From Portibacter lacus (GTDB lineage: Bacteria > Bacteroidota > Bacteroidia > Chitinophagales > Saprospiraceae): DNA of 64,000 nucleotides. The notes under the pieces were generated by a model. That model ran no database searches, was not told the origin of the DNA, and worked only from the letters and a program-made list of their open reading frames with translations. The first letter of the stretch is position 1, and the number at the start of each line of letters is the position of its first letter. This document shows, one piece after another, positions 56,109-64,000 of this stretch. The translations under genes were made by a program, and so were the position numbers. The stretch lies in the NCBI RefSeq assembly GCF_021533215.1, contig NZ_JAJNKA010000007.1, positions 1-64,000 of the forward strand, in the 5' to 3' direction.

Positions 56109-59081
56109 TTAAACAATTAAACAAACCTCCCAACCGTCCTCATCACTTATAGTCAGTTTCCCTCCGATCTGTTCCGCTCTCATTTCCATATTAGACAAGC
56201 CCTGTCCATCTGATTTCGATGCTTGAGTTGCTTTAGTCCCATTATCTTTGATGCTTAATTCTAAGCCTGAAATTGTTTTTGAGAATTTGATGATTACTTC
56301 TGTGGCATCGGAGTGTTTATGTATATTGTTGATTGCCTCCTTGAAGATAAGGTAAACGTTTTGTCTGTTTTTAGGGTCAATTTTCTGAGAATCTGAAAAA
56401 CCACTAAGTACAAATTCAAAATTAAGTCCTGCTAAGCCCAAAGATTGTTCGGCATGATTTTGCATACGAGAAATCAGATTTTCATAACGATCTTTTCTAG
56501 AGTCTATTGCCCAAACGGTATCTCGCAAGTTTTCAATGACCAACCTACTTGTTTCACTAATCTCATCAAGCTGCTCTTTTTGCTCTTCATCTTTAGGGCT
56601 GTAAGACATCACTTCAGCTTGCATAGCAAGACCAGAAAGAAGACTTCCTACATCATCATGGATATCACTAGATATTTTGGTTCGTAGATGCTGATATTTG
56701 ATCAGTTGGTTTATTCTAAATCTATAAAATGCATAGGCAATACTAGAAATGAATAGTGCATATAGCACATAAGCCCACCATCGCATGTAGTATGGTGTTT
56801 CAATCTCAAAATTAATCACTGCATTTTCCTTTGCCCATTTCCCACCACCACTTTGCGCTTTTACTTCAAAGCGATATTTACCTGGGTCTAGATTTGTAAA
56901 ATGAATGGTTCTTTCTTCACCGGATTGTTGCCATTCTGAGTTATAGCCTTGTAGCCGATAGAAATACTTTGTATTGAGTTTTTTTCCATGAGGAGAAACA
57001 AATGAAAAGCCAATGTCTCGATTTTTATATTTTACTTCAAAACTATTTTGTAGCAGAATTGACGAATCCAATATTCCTGTACTATCCTTCGGATAAACTC
57101 TATTTCTTGATAAATATAAATCCGTGAATAAAATATTAGCAGGAGCGGTCTGAGCTTCTAATGCTTTTGGATCAAGTTTGACCAATCCATTTACCCCAGC
57201 ATAATATATCATCCCATTGGAATCAATCACAGCATCTGTAGGTTCAACATAGTTAATTCCATAACCCTCCGGTATATTATAATAAAAAAGTTCTCGTGTT
57301 TCCAGATCAAGTCGGCCAATTTTTTCTTTGGTCAAAATCCAAACCATTTCATTTTCATCCTGGACCATTCCCTTTATGTCTTGGAGATTCAGATCTACAC
57401 TCTGCAAGTAGAAAAAGTTAGGATTATTTGGATAGAGTATGTTTATGCCTTTATCCGTGCAGACTAGAATTTCGCTATTATTTGTTTCAAATGCATAATA
57501 AGGATTATTGCTATTTAACTTTCCATTGCCTAAAGGGTCAATAGGTAAGAATTCATACTTCGAAGCGTTATCAAAAATACGCAGAATCCCGGAAGCAAAA
57601 GTTAAGAGCCAAATTTCTCCATTTTGTAATTCTTTAAAATACTTAGTCCTGTAATTAGGATATTTCTTTCCACTGATTTCCTCATAATATTCTCCAATGA
57701 ATTTCACTTGATAATTCCGATCAAAATCATCGAATGTTTTACATCCTATCACAAGATTTCCGTCTGAAAGTTGTTCTATTTGTGGAAAAAAATGCCCTGT
57801 AATACCTTGACTTTGCAAATCTCCCTTGCGATTGAACTCATTAAATTGAAATTTTACATCATCTGTATATTGTACCCAAAAATGCCCTTTCTGATCTATG
57901 ATAAATCCCCAAATGTCATTTTTTGATGGACTTTTTAAAGGTAACGTCTTTACATCATTCCTATCTAAAAAGTTGATATGATTTCCTGCAGAATAAAACA
58001 AAGTATCGTTGTACAGTTGAATATTGCCAATGCTCCCTTTTTCTAGATAAGAAAAACCAGAATTCGTGATTTGAAAACTCCCGGCTCCTGAAGAATAGCT
58101 AGAATAAAACATTTCTCCTTCTATTTCTTCATTCATGGATAGCATACTAATGCCTTCTTCCTTCCCGTTAATTTCCGTTTCCAAAAAAAAGGAGATGATG
58201 GTATCTGAATCGAAGGGTTCGAGCGTCAATGTGCCTTCAGTAAAACTTGTCCATATATTATTGTCATTATCCAAGAATGCACTACTGACCAATAAATCGT
58301 TGTAGGTTGTCAGAGTATCAATAGTACCCTTTAGTGGATCGAGGTTTAAATATTTTCCGTAACGCTGACAATATAATCGAATGGTTTCATCTGGTAATTC
58401 TAGCGCAGAGTGAAAATAATACCATTGTGGTAATTCGAACATTTTGAAACCTTCTTCTACATTACCATAATGTGCTCCCTTAAATGCAAGAATTAACAAA
58501 TTCCCATTATCTAACAGGTATACGGTATTAACAAGTCTATTTTCGTCTTTATCTTTTGAATAAGTAACTCTGATCAACGAATCCTTATCAATTACATATT
58601 TATACATCCCCTCAAAAGGAGCAGATATCAACAAATTGCCATCCCTATCGGCTATGATTGAATTAATTTGGGTAAGTTTAATACTGTCAGATACTCCAGG
58701 TGTATTGGGCCAAGGCTGAAAAGATTCTTTGATGAAATCATATTTAAAGAGACCTTCCTCTTCAGAACCTAGCCAAAGATGCCCAAAATCATCTTCTATA
58801 ATTGCGGTAATCTTATTATTAGGAATGTCTAAGGTTCCGGTATTACTTCCTTTGAAAGTTTTAATTTCATATCCGTCGAAACGATTCAAGCCTCCCTGCG
58901 TTCCTATCCACACAAAGCCATATTTGTCGACGCACAAATTCGAACGTGACCATGTTTCATTACTGGTAAGCCCTTCGTTCTGTCTTAGAACTTGAAGTGG
59001 CAGTTCTTGTGCTTGTAGCTCCCCTATGCATCCAAAAAATACAAGTGCAGAAAGTAGATATTTCAAATAATTGCAGCTCAA
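56109..59081 (-). CDS. Two-component propeller sensor histidine kinase
   Basis: A 990-residue membrane sensor. A signal peptide (FFGCIGELQAQ) precedes periplasmic propeller repeats (about 30-690; GFVWIGTQGGLNRFDGYE and FGHLWLGSEEEGLFKYD are regulator-propeller units), a Y_Y_Y domain (FRLQGYNSEWQ-type; about 700-765) and one membrane segment (about 772-792). The cytoplasmic part has the HisKA_3 phosphorylation box with His808 (HDDVGSLLSG) and an HATPase (KEAINNIHKHS, DNGT, GQGLSNMEMRAEQIGG). It lacks the AraC/response-regulator tail of hybrid HTCS proteins, so it should pass its signal to a separate NarL-type regulator, most likely the one at 61331-61990. Confidence 0.92.
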   Translation of the reverse strand: MSCNYLKYLLSALVFFGCIGELQAQELPLQVLRQNEGLTSNETWSRSNLCVDKYGFVWIGTQGGLNRFDGYEIKTFKGSNTGTLDIPNNKITAIIEDDFGHLWLGSEEEGLFKYDFIKESFQPWPNTPGVSDSIKLTQINSIIADRDGNLLISAPFEGMYKYVIDKDSLIRVTYSKDKDENRLVNTVYLLDNGNLLILAFKGAHYGNVEEGFKMFELPQWYYFHSALELPDETIRLYCQRYGKYLNLDPLKGTIDTLTTYNDLLVSSAFLDNDNNIWTSFTEGTLTLEPFDSDTIISFFLETEINGKEEGISMLSMNEEIEGEMFYSSYSSGAGSFQITNSGFSYLEKGSIGNIQLYNDTLFYSAGNHINFLDRNDVKTLPLKSPSKNDIWGFIIDQKGHFWVQYTDDVKFQFNEFNRKGDLQSQGITGHFFPQIEQLSDGNLVIGCKTFDDFDRNYQVKFIGEYYEEISGKKYPNYRTKYFKELQNGEIWLLTFASGILRIFDNASKYEFLPIDPLGNGKLNSNNPYYAFETNNSEILVCTDKGINILYPNNPNFFYLQSVDLNLQDIKGMVQDENEMVWILTKEKIGRLDLETRELFYYNIPEGYGINYVEPTDAVIDSNGMIYYAGVNGLVKLDPKALEAQTAPANILFTDLYLSRNRVYPKDSTGILDSSILLQNSFEVKYKNRDIGFSFVSPHGKKLNTKYFYRLQGYNSEWQQSGEERTIHFTNLDPGKYRFEVKAQSGGGKWAKENAVINFEIETPYYMRWWAYVLYALFISSIAYAFYRFRINQLIKYQHLRTKISSDIHDDVGSLLSGLAMQAEVMSYSPKDEEQKEQLDEISETSRLVIENLRDTVWAIDSRKDRYENLISRMQNHAEQSLGLAGLNFEFVLSGFSDSQKIDPKNRQNVYLIFKEAINNIHKHSDATEVIIKFSKTISGLELSIKDNGTKATQASKSDGQGLSNMEMRAEQIGGKLTISDEDGWEVCLIV

Positions 59082-59239
59082 GGTTTGAATCTTTTATTCT
59101 TGATAAAGATATCTCGTATTCTAGCGTCAATTTTTATTTGAAGCAGAATGAAAACCACTAAGGTGATTAATATATAGATGAAATATACGATTGCTTGATT
59201 GTTTAATGTAAAGATGGGCGGATTATTTGAGTAATTAAC

Positions 59240-59255
59240 TCACCCTCTAGGGTGA
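59240..59255. promoter_or_regulatory. Perfect palindrome between kinase and adhesin genes
   Basis: TCACCC-TCTA-GGGTGA is a perfect inverted repeat, followed by a third GGGTGA half-site (59262-59267). It lies 56 bases before the ATG of the tail-fibre-like gene, in the divergent gap with the sensor kinase, a plausible operator for the NarL-type regulator encoded downstream. Confidence 0.4.
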
Positions 59256-59310
59256 TAGAATGGGTGATAATCATAGACTACCTTTAGTCTGTATAAAAAA
59301 AATAATTATT

Positions 59311-61287
59311 ATGAGATCATTTCGCCTATTTATAATAATTCTACTTCTGTCACTAGCAGGGCAAGTCTATTCTCAGAATGTTGGAATTGGAACATCTACT
59401 CCAGAACCCAGTGCTATCTTAGAAATTAAAAGTACAGACAAAGGGCTGTTGATTCCGCGGCTAGAAACAAGTGCTGTTAACAACCCAGCTGAAGGACTTA
59501 TGATTTTCCAACCTTCAACTAGCAATTTCATGTACTTTAATGGAAGTGCTTGGGAAGCAGTTGGGGGAAAAGTTGTTGATGCAGATGGGGATACAAGAAT
59601 AGAAGCGGTGGAAAATGGCTTTCGGGATACGATAAGGATTTTTGTAGATGGTGATGAAGAGCTGAATATAAGTCGCAATTTCAATGGCGATCTCAATGTT
59701 GAGCCTTTATTTAATTCTCCTGGAAATACTTTTTATGGATGGCGAGCTGGACGAACAAATTTTGGTACCAACAATACAGTTTTCGGTAATAATGCATTAG
59801 CTAAAAATACATCCGGCAGCTTAAATACTTCTATTGGTGCAAGAGCTTTAGGCAACAATACGTCAGGCGAGCAAAATGTTGCAATAGGATTTGAGTCATT
59901 AAATACCAATACAGAAGGAAGTAATAATGTTGTCATTGGCTTACAATCGCTAATTTTTAATGATCTCGGAAGTCATAATACTGCAATTGGCTGGTGTTCT
60001 GGATTCAATAATTTTGGTAGCAATAATATATTTATCGGAAGTGAATCTGGCAAAAATGAAGCTGGCTCGAATAAATTGTACATAGAGAATAGCGATGGGG
60101 ACAAGGATAATGCTTTAATCTATGGAGAATTTGATAATAAATATTTACAGATCAATGGAAGGCAGGAAGTCAAGTTAATTGATGGAGATGAAAATTCTGC
60201 AATAAAAGGAATTGTAGAATTCACAAGTGAAAGTAACGCACATGATATACCAGCAATATTAGGAGAAAATATATCTATAGATGAAAAGGGAACTGGAGTG
60301 CAAGGAAGAGGTGGAAAGGTTGGTGTTAGAGGAGAGGTTTCTGGAAATGGGGGAAGTGTATATTCTGGAACGATTGGACATTCAAATGGAGTAAATCAAG
60401 GTATAAATAGTGGCATTTACGGTTTTGCAGCAAACGGAGCAACCAATATTGGTGTCTATGGAAAAACTCTATTCACTTCAGGTGAAAACTGGGCTGGTTA
60501 CTTTTTCGGTAAGGCATATATAGATGATTCATTAAAAGTAAATGGGATAGGACATTTTAAAAACGAATTGGAAGTAGCTGGTTTAAGTACTTTTGAAGAT
60601 GATATATTAGTAAATGGGCTAGTCACAATAGGAGGAGCTCCAAGCACTTTATTCCCACTTACTGTAAAAACAAATGGTGGCGGTGGAGCAGATAATGTTT
60701 TAAAAATATATGATTCATCAGGCGGTGAAACATGGCACTTGAGATTACAAAACGGCGGCAACATCGGATATACTGAAACAGGTGTTGCAGACAATGTTTT
60801 TGTGCTAGAAAAGGGAGGGAATATTGGGATTGGTATTTCTGATCCAGCGCATCCATTGCACCTCGGAACGACTCTAGCTAATGGAGCACATTGCACCGCT
60901 GCAGGTGTCTGGACCAATGGATCTGACCGCCGTTTGAAAAAACAAATACAAGAAATAAGCTACGGATTGAATGAAATTATGAAACTCCGCCCTGTCGCTT
61001 ATAAAATGAAATCTAATGACGAAGACCAAATAGGCTTTATTGCTCAAGAAGTACGAGAAATTCTTCCTGAATTAATCTCTGGAAAAGAAGGAGATATCGA
61101 AGAAGGAGAAACGTTGGGAATGGGATATGGACAGCTAACTTCTGTTATCGTCAAAGCGATGCAGGAACAACAGAATATTATTGAAAATCTTAAAAGTGAA
61201 CTCGCTAATCAATCCTCAGAGCTCGAATTGTTAAAAGCAGGAATGGCAGAATTGAAAGCGGCTATTGAAAAGAAGAATCAAGATTAA
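59311..61287 (+). CDS. Secreted tail-fibre/S74-type protein
   Basis: About 658 residues. A signal peptide (LSLAGQVYSQ) precedes the Bacteroidota start-up motif NVGIGTSTPEPSAILEIKST. Residues 130-260 are repeats of 16-20 residues (NNTVFGNNALAKNTSG, NTSIGARALGNNTSG, NNVVIGLQSL), like trimeric beta-roll adhesins. The C-terminus has the peptidase S74 chaperone (SDRRLKKQIQEI, DQIGFIAQEVREILPELI) and a coiled coil. S74 self-cleaves to release a trimeric fibre in phage; in bacteria it accompanies surface proteins. I use the ATG at 59311; an upstream in-frame ATG at 59260 would extend through the palindrome region. Confidence 0.85.
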   Translation: MRSFRLFIIILLLSLAGQVYSQNVGIGTSTPEPSAILEIKSTDKGLLIPRLETSAVNNPAEGLMIFQPSTSNFMYFNGSAWEAVGGKVVDADGDTRIEAVENGFRDTIRIFVDGDEELNISRNFNGDLNVEPLFNSPGNTFYGWRAGRTNFGTNNTVFGNNALAKNTSGSLNTSIGARALGNNTSGEQNVAIGFESLNTNTEGSNNVVIGLQSLIFNDLGSHNTAIGWCSGFNNFGSNNIFIGSESGKNEAGSNKLYIENSDGDKDNALIYGEFDNKYLQINGRQEVKLIDGDENSAIKGIVEFTSESNAHDIPAILGENISIDEKGTGVQGRGGKVGVRGEVSGNGGSVYSGTIGHSNGVNQGINSGIYGFAANGATNIGVYGKTLFTSGENWAGYFFGKAYIDDSLKVNGIGHFKNELEVAGLSTFEDDILVNGLVTIGGAPSTLFPLTVKTNGGGGADNVLKIYDSSGGETWHLRLQNGGNIGYTETGVADNVFVLEKGGNIGIGISDPAHPLHLGTTLANGAHCTAAGVWTNGSDRRLKKQIQEISYGLNEIMKLRPVAYKMKSNDEDQIGFIAQEVREILPELISGKEGDIEEGETLGMGYGQLTSVIVKAMQEQQNIIENLKSELANQSSELELLKAGMAELKAAIEKKNQD

Positions 61288-61330
61288 TTAATCTACTAAA
61301 TAAAAGCATAATTTTAAATAACTTAGACAT

Positions 61331-61990
61331 GTGAAAGTGGAAGCAAAACCCAAGAAACCCAGGATCGATATTATAGAAGACAATATGAAGATCAGTCAGA
61401 ATGTGATGAAATTCATCAGCTTTCACGACGACTTCGAAGTAGGTGAAAGCTTCGGTTCTGCCGAAGCTTTCCTCTACAAATTAGAACATCATCCCAAATA
61501 CCAACCCGATATTCTCTTGCTCGATATTGGCTTGCCGGGTCTCTCAGGACTTGAAGCACTTCCTAAATTCCGAGAAAAACTTCCGGAGATTGACATCATC
61601 ATGTTGACCACCTATGAGGAAGAAGAAAAGATCCTAAAAGCCATGTGCTCTGGGGCCTGCTCCTACATATCAAAAAAAGAAAGCCTAAAAACCATCGTGG
61701 AAGCCATTCGAATTGTAGTCGATGGCGGCTCCTATATGTCTCCAAATGTAGCTCGCGAAATTGTGAAATATTTCATGGGTGGAGGAAAGAGCAAGGCCAC
61801 TATCCTTACTAGTCGACAGCGTGAGATCCTTCAGCTTTTAGTCAAAGCTAATTCATACAAGAAAGTTGCTGAAAAGCTTAATATCTCGGTGGAGACCGTT
61901 CGATCTCACATTAAAAATATGTATCGCACGCTGGAAGTGAATAACAAGACAGAGGCTATTGCGATGTATATACGTGGAGAGATTAAATAA
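61331..61990 (+). CDS. NarL/LuxR-family response regulator
   Basis: A 219-residue regulator. The receiver (about 10-130) has Asp65 in DILLLDIGLPG, Thr93 (MLTTYEE) and Lys115 (SYISKK) of the phosphorylation switch. The C-terminal LuxR HTH is LTSRQREILQLLVKANSYKK and LNISVETVRSHIKNMYRTLE. The start is GTG at 61331. It follows the adhesin gene by 43 bases on the same strand and is the likely partner of the HisKA_3 kinase at 56109-59081, controlling adhesin genes in the locus. Confidence 0.92.
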   Translation: MKVEAKPKKPRIDIIEDNMKISQNVMKFISFHDDFEVGESFGSAEAFLYKLEHHPKYQPDILLLDIGLPGLSGLEALPKFREKLPEIDIIMLTTYEEEEKILKAMCSGACSYISKKESLKTIVEAIRIVVDGGSYMSPNVAREIVKYFMGGGKSKATILTSRQREILQLLVKANSYKKVAEKLNISVETVRSHIKNMYRTLEVNNKTEAIAMYIRGEIK

Positions 61991-62029
61991 TAGATATTAT
62001 CTATTTAATGTTTCTTAAACAGACTCATC

Positions 62030-62611
62030 ATAATATCACTAAAAGTGCTAACATCAAGACCTAAATTCTGACTACCTAAAGTTGGATTAATATTAAAAAA
62101 TGAGTTACACAGGACCTCGTTGTTCAGTGCGAGATTTTCTGAATAAAATAGTATACCTTTCTCGATTTAAAACCCAAGGTCCATTGGACACTTCAGAACA
62201 AGAACTAAAATTGATGTCATCACTAAAAGTGCTAACATCAAGACCTAAATTCTGACTACCTAAAGTTGGATTAATATTAAAAAATGAGTTACACAGGACC
62301 TCGTAGTTCAGTGCGAGATTTTCTGAATAAAATAGTATACCTTTCTCGGGTTGAAACCCAAGGTCCATTGGACACTTCAGAACAAGAACTAAAATTGATG
62401 TCATCACTAAAAATGATAACATCAAAACCTAAATTCTGACTACCTAAAGTTGGATTAACATTAAAATATGAGTATCACAGGACCTCGTACTTCAGTGCGA
62501 GATTTTCTGAATAAAATAGTATACCTTTCTCGGGTTAAAACCCAAGGTCCATTGGACACTTCAGAACAAGAACTAAAATTGATGTCATCACTAAAAGTGC
62601 TAACATCAAGC
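62030..62611. repeat. 184-bp structured tandem array 2
   Basis: Homologous to the array at 55523-56104 and in the same orientation. Equivalent points at 62187, 62371 and 62555 are exactly 184 bases apart. Shared blocks are ATCACTAAAAGTGCTAACATC, CACAGGACCTCG and TTCAGTGCGAGATTTTC, and GGTCC ends the junction. The third repeat of GGGT-TGAA-ACCC is damaged (GATTTAAAACCC) in the first unit and intact in the second. It fills the gap between the response-regulator and ABC-2 permease genes. Confidence 0.9.
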
Positions 62612-62616
62612 AAAGG

Positions 62617-63318
62617 CTAAATATACTTCTCTCGATTCTGTAAATTCAACAACGCTCCCAAAATAAATACAATCGATCCCACACTTAGGAAAACTCTATT
62701 CTTCCAAATGATTTGCTGAAATGCTAACTGTGTATACTGTCTAGGGCTTTCGAAAGGATTCAAGAAAATATCCCAAATGGTATTCTCCACAATTTCACTA
62801 AATATACTGATAAAGAACCCAAGAATAACCATCACCACCGCTGTTGCATTTCCATTCTTTATTTTCGTGGATAGTAAGAATGCCAGACTTCCGAGAAAAC
62901 ATACAGGATAAGCTAACTGAGCTGCTAGTTTTACTGGATTTATAGGATACAACAAATAGGATCCCAAAGCTGAGAAAAGAATAAGCATCAGGAACACCAA
63001 GAAAAAAGTCAGTACCAATCTTACAAGCCATACTTTGTATCTGTAATCCGGAATCCCAAATAAAATCTCTAACATTCGTGCATCATCGTCTCGCTGAATT
63101 CCGAAAACCATCGGATAGAAAATCAAAAGCAATGCTGGAAAAAAAGTAATATCATATAGAAAAGCAATATTTATCTCCACATTGTCAAATACACTAATCG
63201 TCATAAAGAAAATGTAGAATGCAAGTGCAGCCAACAGGAACAGTAAAAAACGCCCTGCAAATACAACTTTTAAGTTGTAGCGGATAATTCTGCTGATAAG
63301 GACAAGAGAGCTAATCAT
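62617..63318 (-). CDS. ABC-2-type transporter permease
   Basis: A 233-residue inner-membrane protein with six hydrophobic segments (FLLFLLAALAFYIFFM, FFPALLLIFYPMVFG, LTFFLVFLMLILFSAL and others), the ABC-2/NatB permease pattern. It overlaps the ATP-binding subunit by eight bases and so forms a two-gene exporter. The substrate (drug, lipid, sodium or a gliding-related factor) is unknown. Confidence 0.83.
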   Translation of the reverse strand: MISSLVLISRIIRYNLKVVFAGRFLLFLLAALAFYIFFMTISVFDNVEINIAFLYDITFFPALLLIFYPMVFGIQRDDDARMLEILFGIPDYRYKVWLVRLVLTFFLVFLMLILFSALGSYLLYPINPVKLAAQLAYPVCFLGSLAFLLSTKIKNGNATAVVMVILGFFISIFSEIVENTIWDIFLNPFESPRQYTQLAFQQIIWKNRVFLSVGSIVFILGALLNLQNREKYI

Positions 63319-64000
63319 TGGCTTCCGTTTTAATATTTTTCAATAAGCACAAATAAGCATCTTCTAAGACAGGTTCCACTAAGTAGGCTGTTTCTGATGG
63401 CTTCTTTTGAGAGATACACCGAACTCTTATTTGCTCCCCTTCTTTGATGTGATTGACAATAATATGTTGATCACTTACATGACTAAATTCTTCTGTTGGA
63501 ATGAGATATTCCCAGATTAATCCATCTGCTAGATGTACCATTTCTAAGGGAGAGCCTTGGTATTTTAATTCCCCTTTGTCGATCACCGCTAATTGATTAC
63601 AGGAACTGGCAATATCTTCGATGATGTGCGTAGAAAACAAAACAATTCTTTCTCTACTTAATTGGACTAGCAGATTTCTAAAGCGTATACGTTCTCTAGG
63701 ATCTAATCCAGCTGTCGGTTCATCAACGATGAGAATTCGCGGAAGATGCAGCAGTATCTGCGCTATACCAATACGTTGTTTCATTCCGCCTGAAAAAGAA
63801 CCAATCTTTTCATTCTTTCGGTCTAACATATTGACCGCATCCATTACATATTCTAGTCTTTCCTTTCGTACTTCATTATTAGTAATACCTTTTAGAATAG
63901 CTTGGTAATCAAGATAATTCCATGCAGACATATTCTCATAAGTACCAAATGCCTGAGGAAGATAACCGATCAAACCTTGTAATTCCTCTCTCTTTTCTTG
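63311..64000 (-). CDS. ABC transporter ATP-binding subunit (partial)
   Basis: The gene runs off the window's right end, so its 5' part with Walker A is missing. From the visible part: Q-loop (LIGYLPQAF), signature SFSGGMKQRIGIAQ, Walker B ILIVDEPTAGLD and the His switch (FSTHIIE) are intact. The frame is open through the edge (QEKREELQG precedes LIGY), confirming truncation rather than a start here. It powers the permease encoded downstream. Confidence 0.92.
   Translation of the reverse strand, partial: QEKREELQGLIGYLPQAFGTYENMSAWNYLDYQAILKGITNNEVRKERLEYVMDAVNMLDRKNEKIGSFSGGMKQRIGIAQILLHLPRILIVDEPTAGLDPRERIRFRNLLVQLSRERIVLFSTHIIEDIASSCNQLAVIDKGELKYQGSPLEMVHLADGLIWEYLIPTEEFSHVSDQHIIVNHIKEGEQIRVRCISQKKPSETAYLVEPVLEDAYLCLLKNIKTEAND

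Noticed and set aside
62105-62425. 106-codon minus-strand reading frame
   Set aside because: It lies wholly inside the 184-bp tandem repeat, so its apparent protein repeats are a by-product of the array.

Overview
The window looks like a chromosome segment of a Bacteroidota bacterium, probably a free-living or marine glycan degrader; I cannot place it below phylum. The reasons are an AT-rich sequence, almost no Shine-Dalgarno sites, TAnnTTTG-type -7 boxes, a TonB-dependent receptor with a carboxypeptidase-regulatory-like N-terminus, a type IX secretion (T9SS) C-terminal tail, a two-component propeller sensor kinase, a FISUMP protein and several sulfatase-free polysaccharide-utilisation genes.

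Region 1 (1-2756) is accessory. It holds two copies of a structured repeat, two small unknown proteins, an M23 lipoprotein peptidase and a non-coding stretch that resembles a decayed group II intron. Region 2 (2757-8819) is a tightly packed five-gene minus-strand operon: a 76-aa protein, a large GHKL ATPase, a DNA methyltransferase with an SPPY motif, a PD-(D/E)xK-like nuclease and a second, MORC-like GHKL ATPase. It reads as a restriction-modification-type defence system driven by two GHKL ATPases and is the best candidate for an under-described system. A 0.9-kb gene-poor gap with palindromes separates it from region 3.

Region 3 (9735-22626) is a glycan-use locus without SusD. It contains a TonB receptor, a secreted beta-helix T9SS protein, a GH20-like hexosaminidase, an (alpha/alpha)6-barrel protein, an Nramp-fold transporter lacking the usual metal ligands, a TIM-barrel sugar isomerase and NagB, with a convergent GH28 protein. 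Together they suggest uptake and breakdown of an amino-sugar-containing, possibly uronic-acid-containing, glycan. Region 4 (22761-30285) has a frameshifted FISUMP gene, a ChbG-type deacetylase, a YfcC transporter, two acetyltransferases, a CPBP protease and a SulP transporter. Region 5 (30453-42355) has three tandem DUF1593 (nucleoside-hydrolase-like) proteins, a GH32 fructan hydrolase with an inserted domain, a redox/stress cluster (VOC, ferredoxin, DoxX, YceI, Crp/Fnr) and a fourth DUF1593 protein.

Region 6 (42501-48919) has a Fe(II)/2-oxoglutarate dioxygenase overlapping a small beta-grasp-like protein with a glycine-rich tail, then DJ-1, RidA, Crp/Fnr, acyl-CoA ligase and a flavin monooxygenase with a DnaJ-like zinc finger. 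Region 7 (49098-64000) is notable for repeat arrays. A 1.2-kb array of 173-214-bp units lies at 49450-50654. Two homologous arrays with an exact 184-bp period lie at 55523-56104 and 62030-62611, bracketing a sensor kinase, a tail-fibre-like adhesin and a LuxR-type response regulator. A lactonase, a DEAD-box helicase, an M48-like protein with an altered active site, a Rieske oxygenase and an ABC-2 transporter cut by the window edge complete the region.
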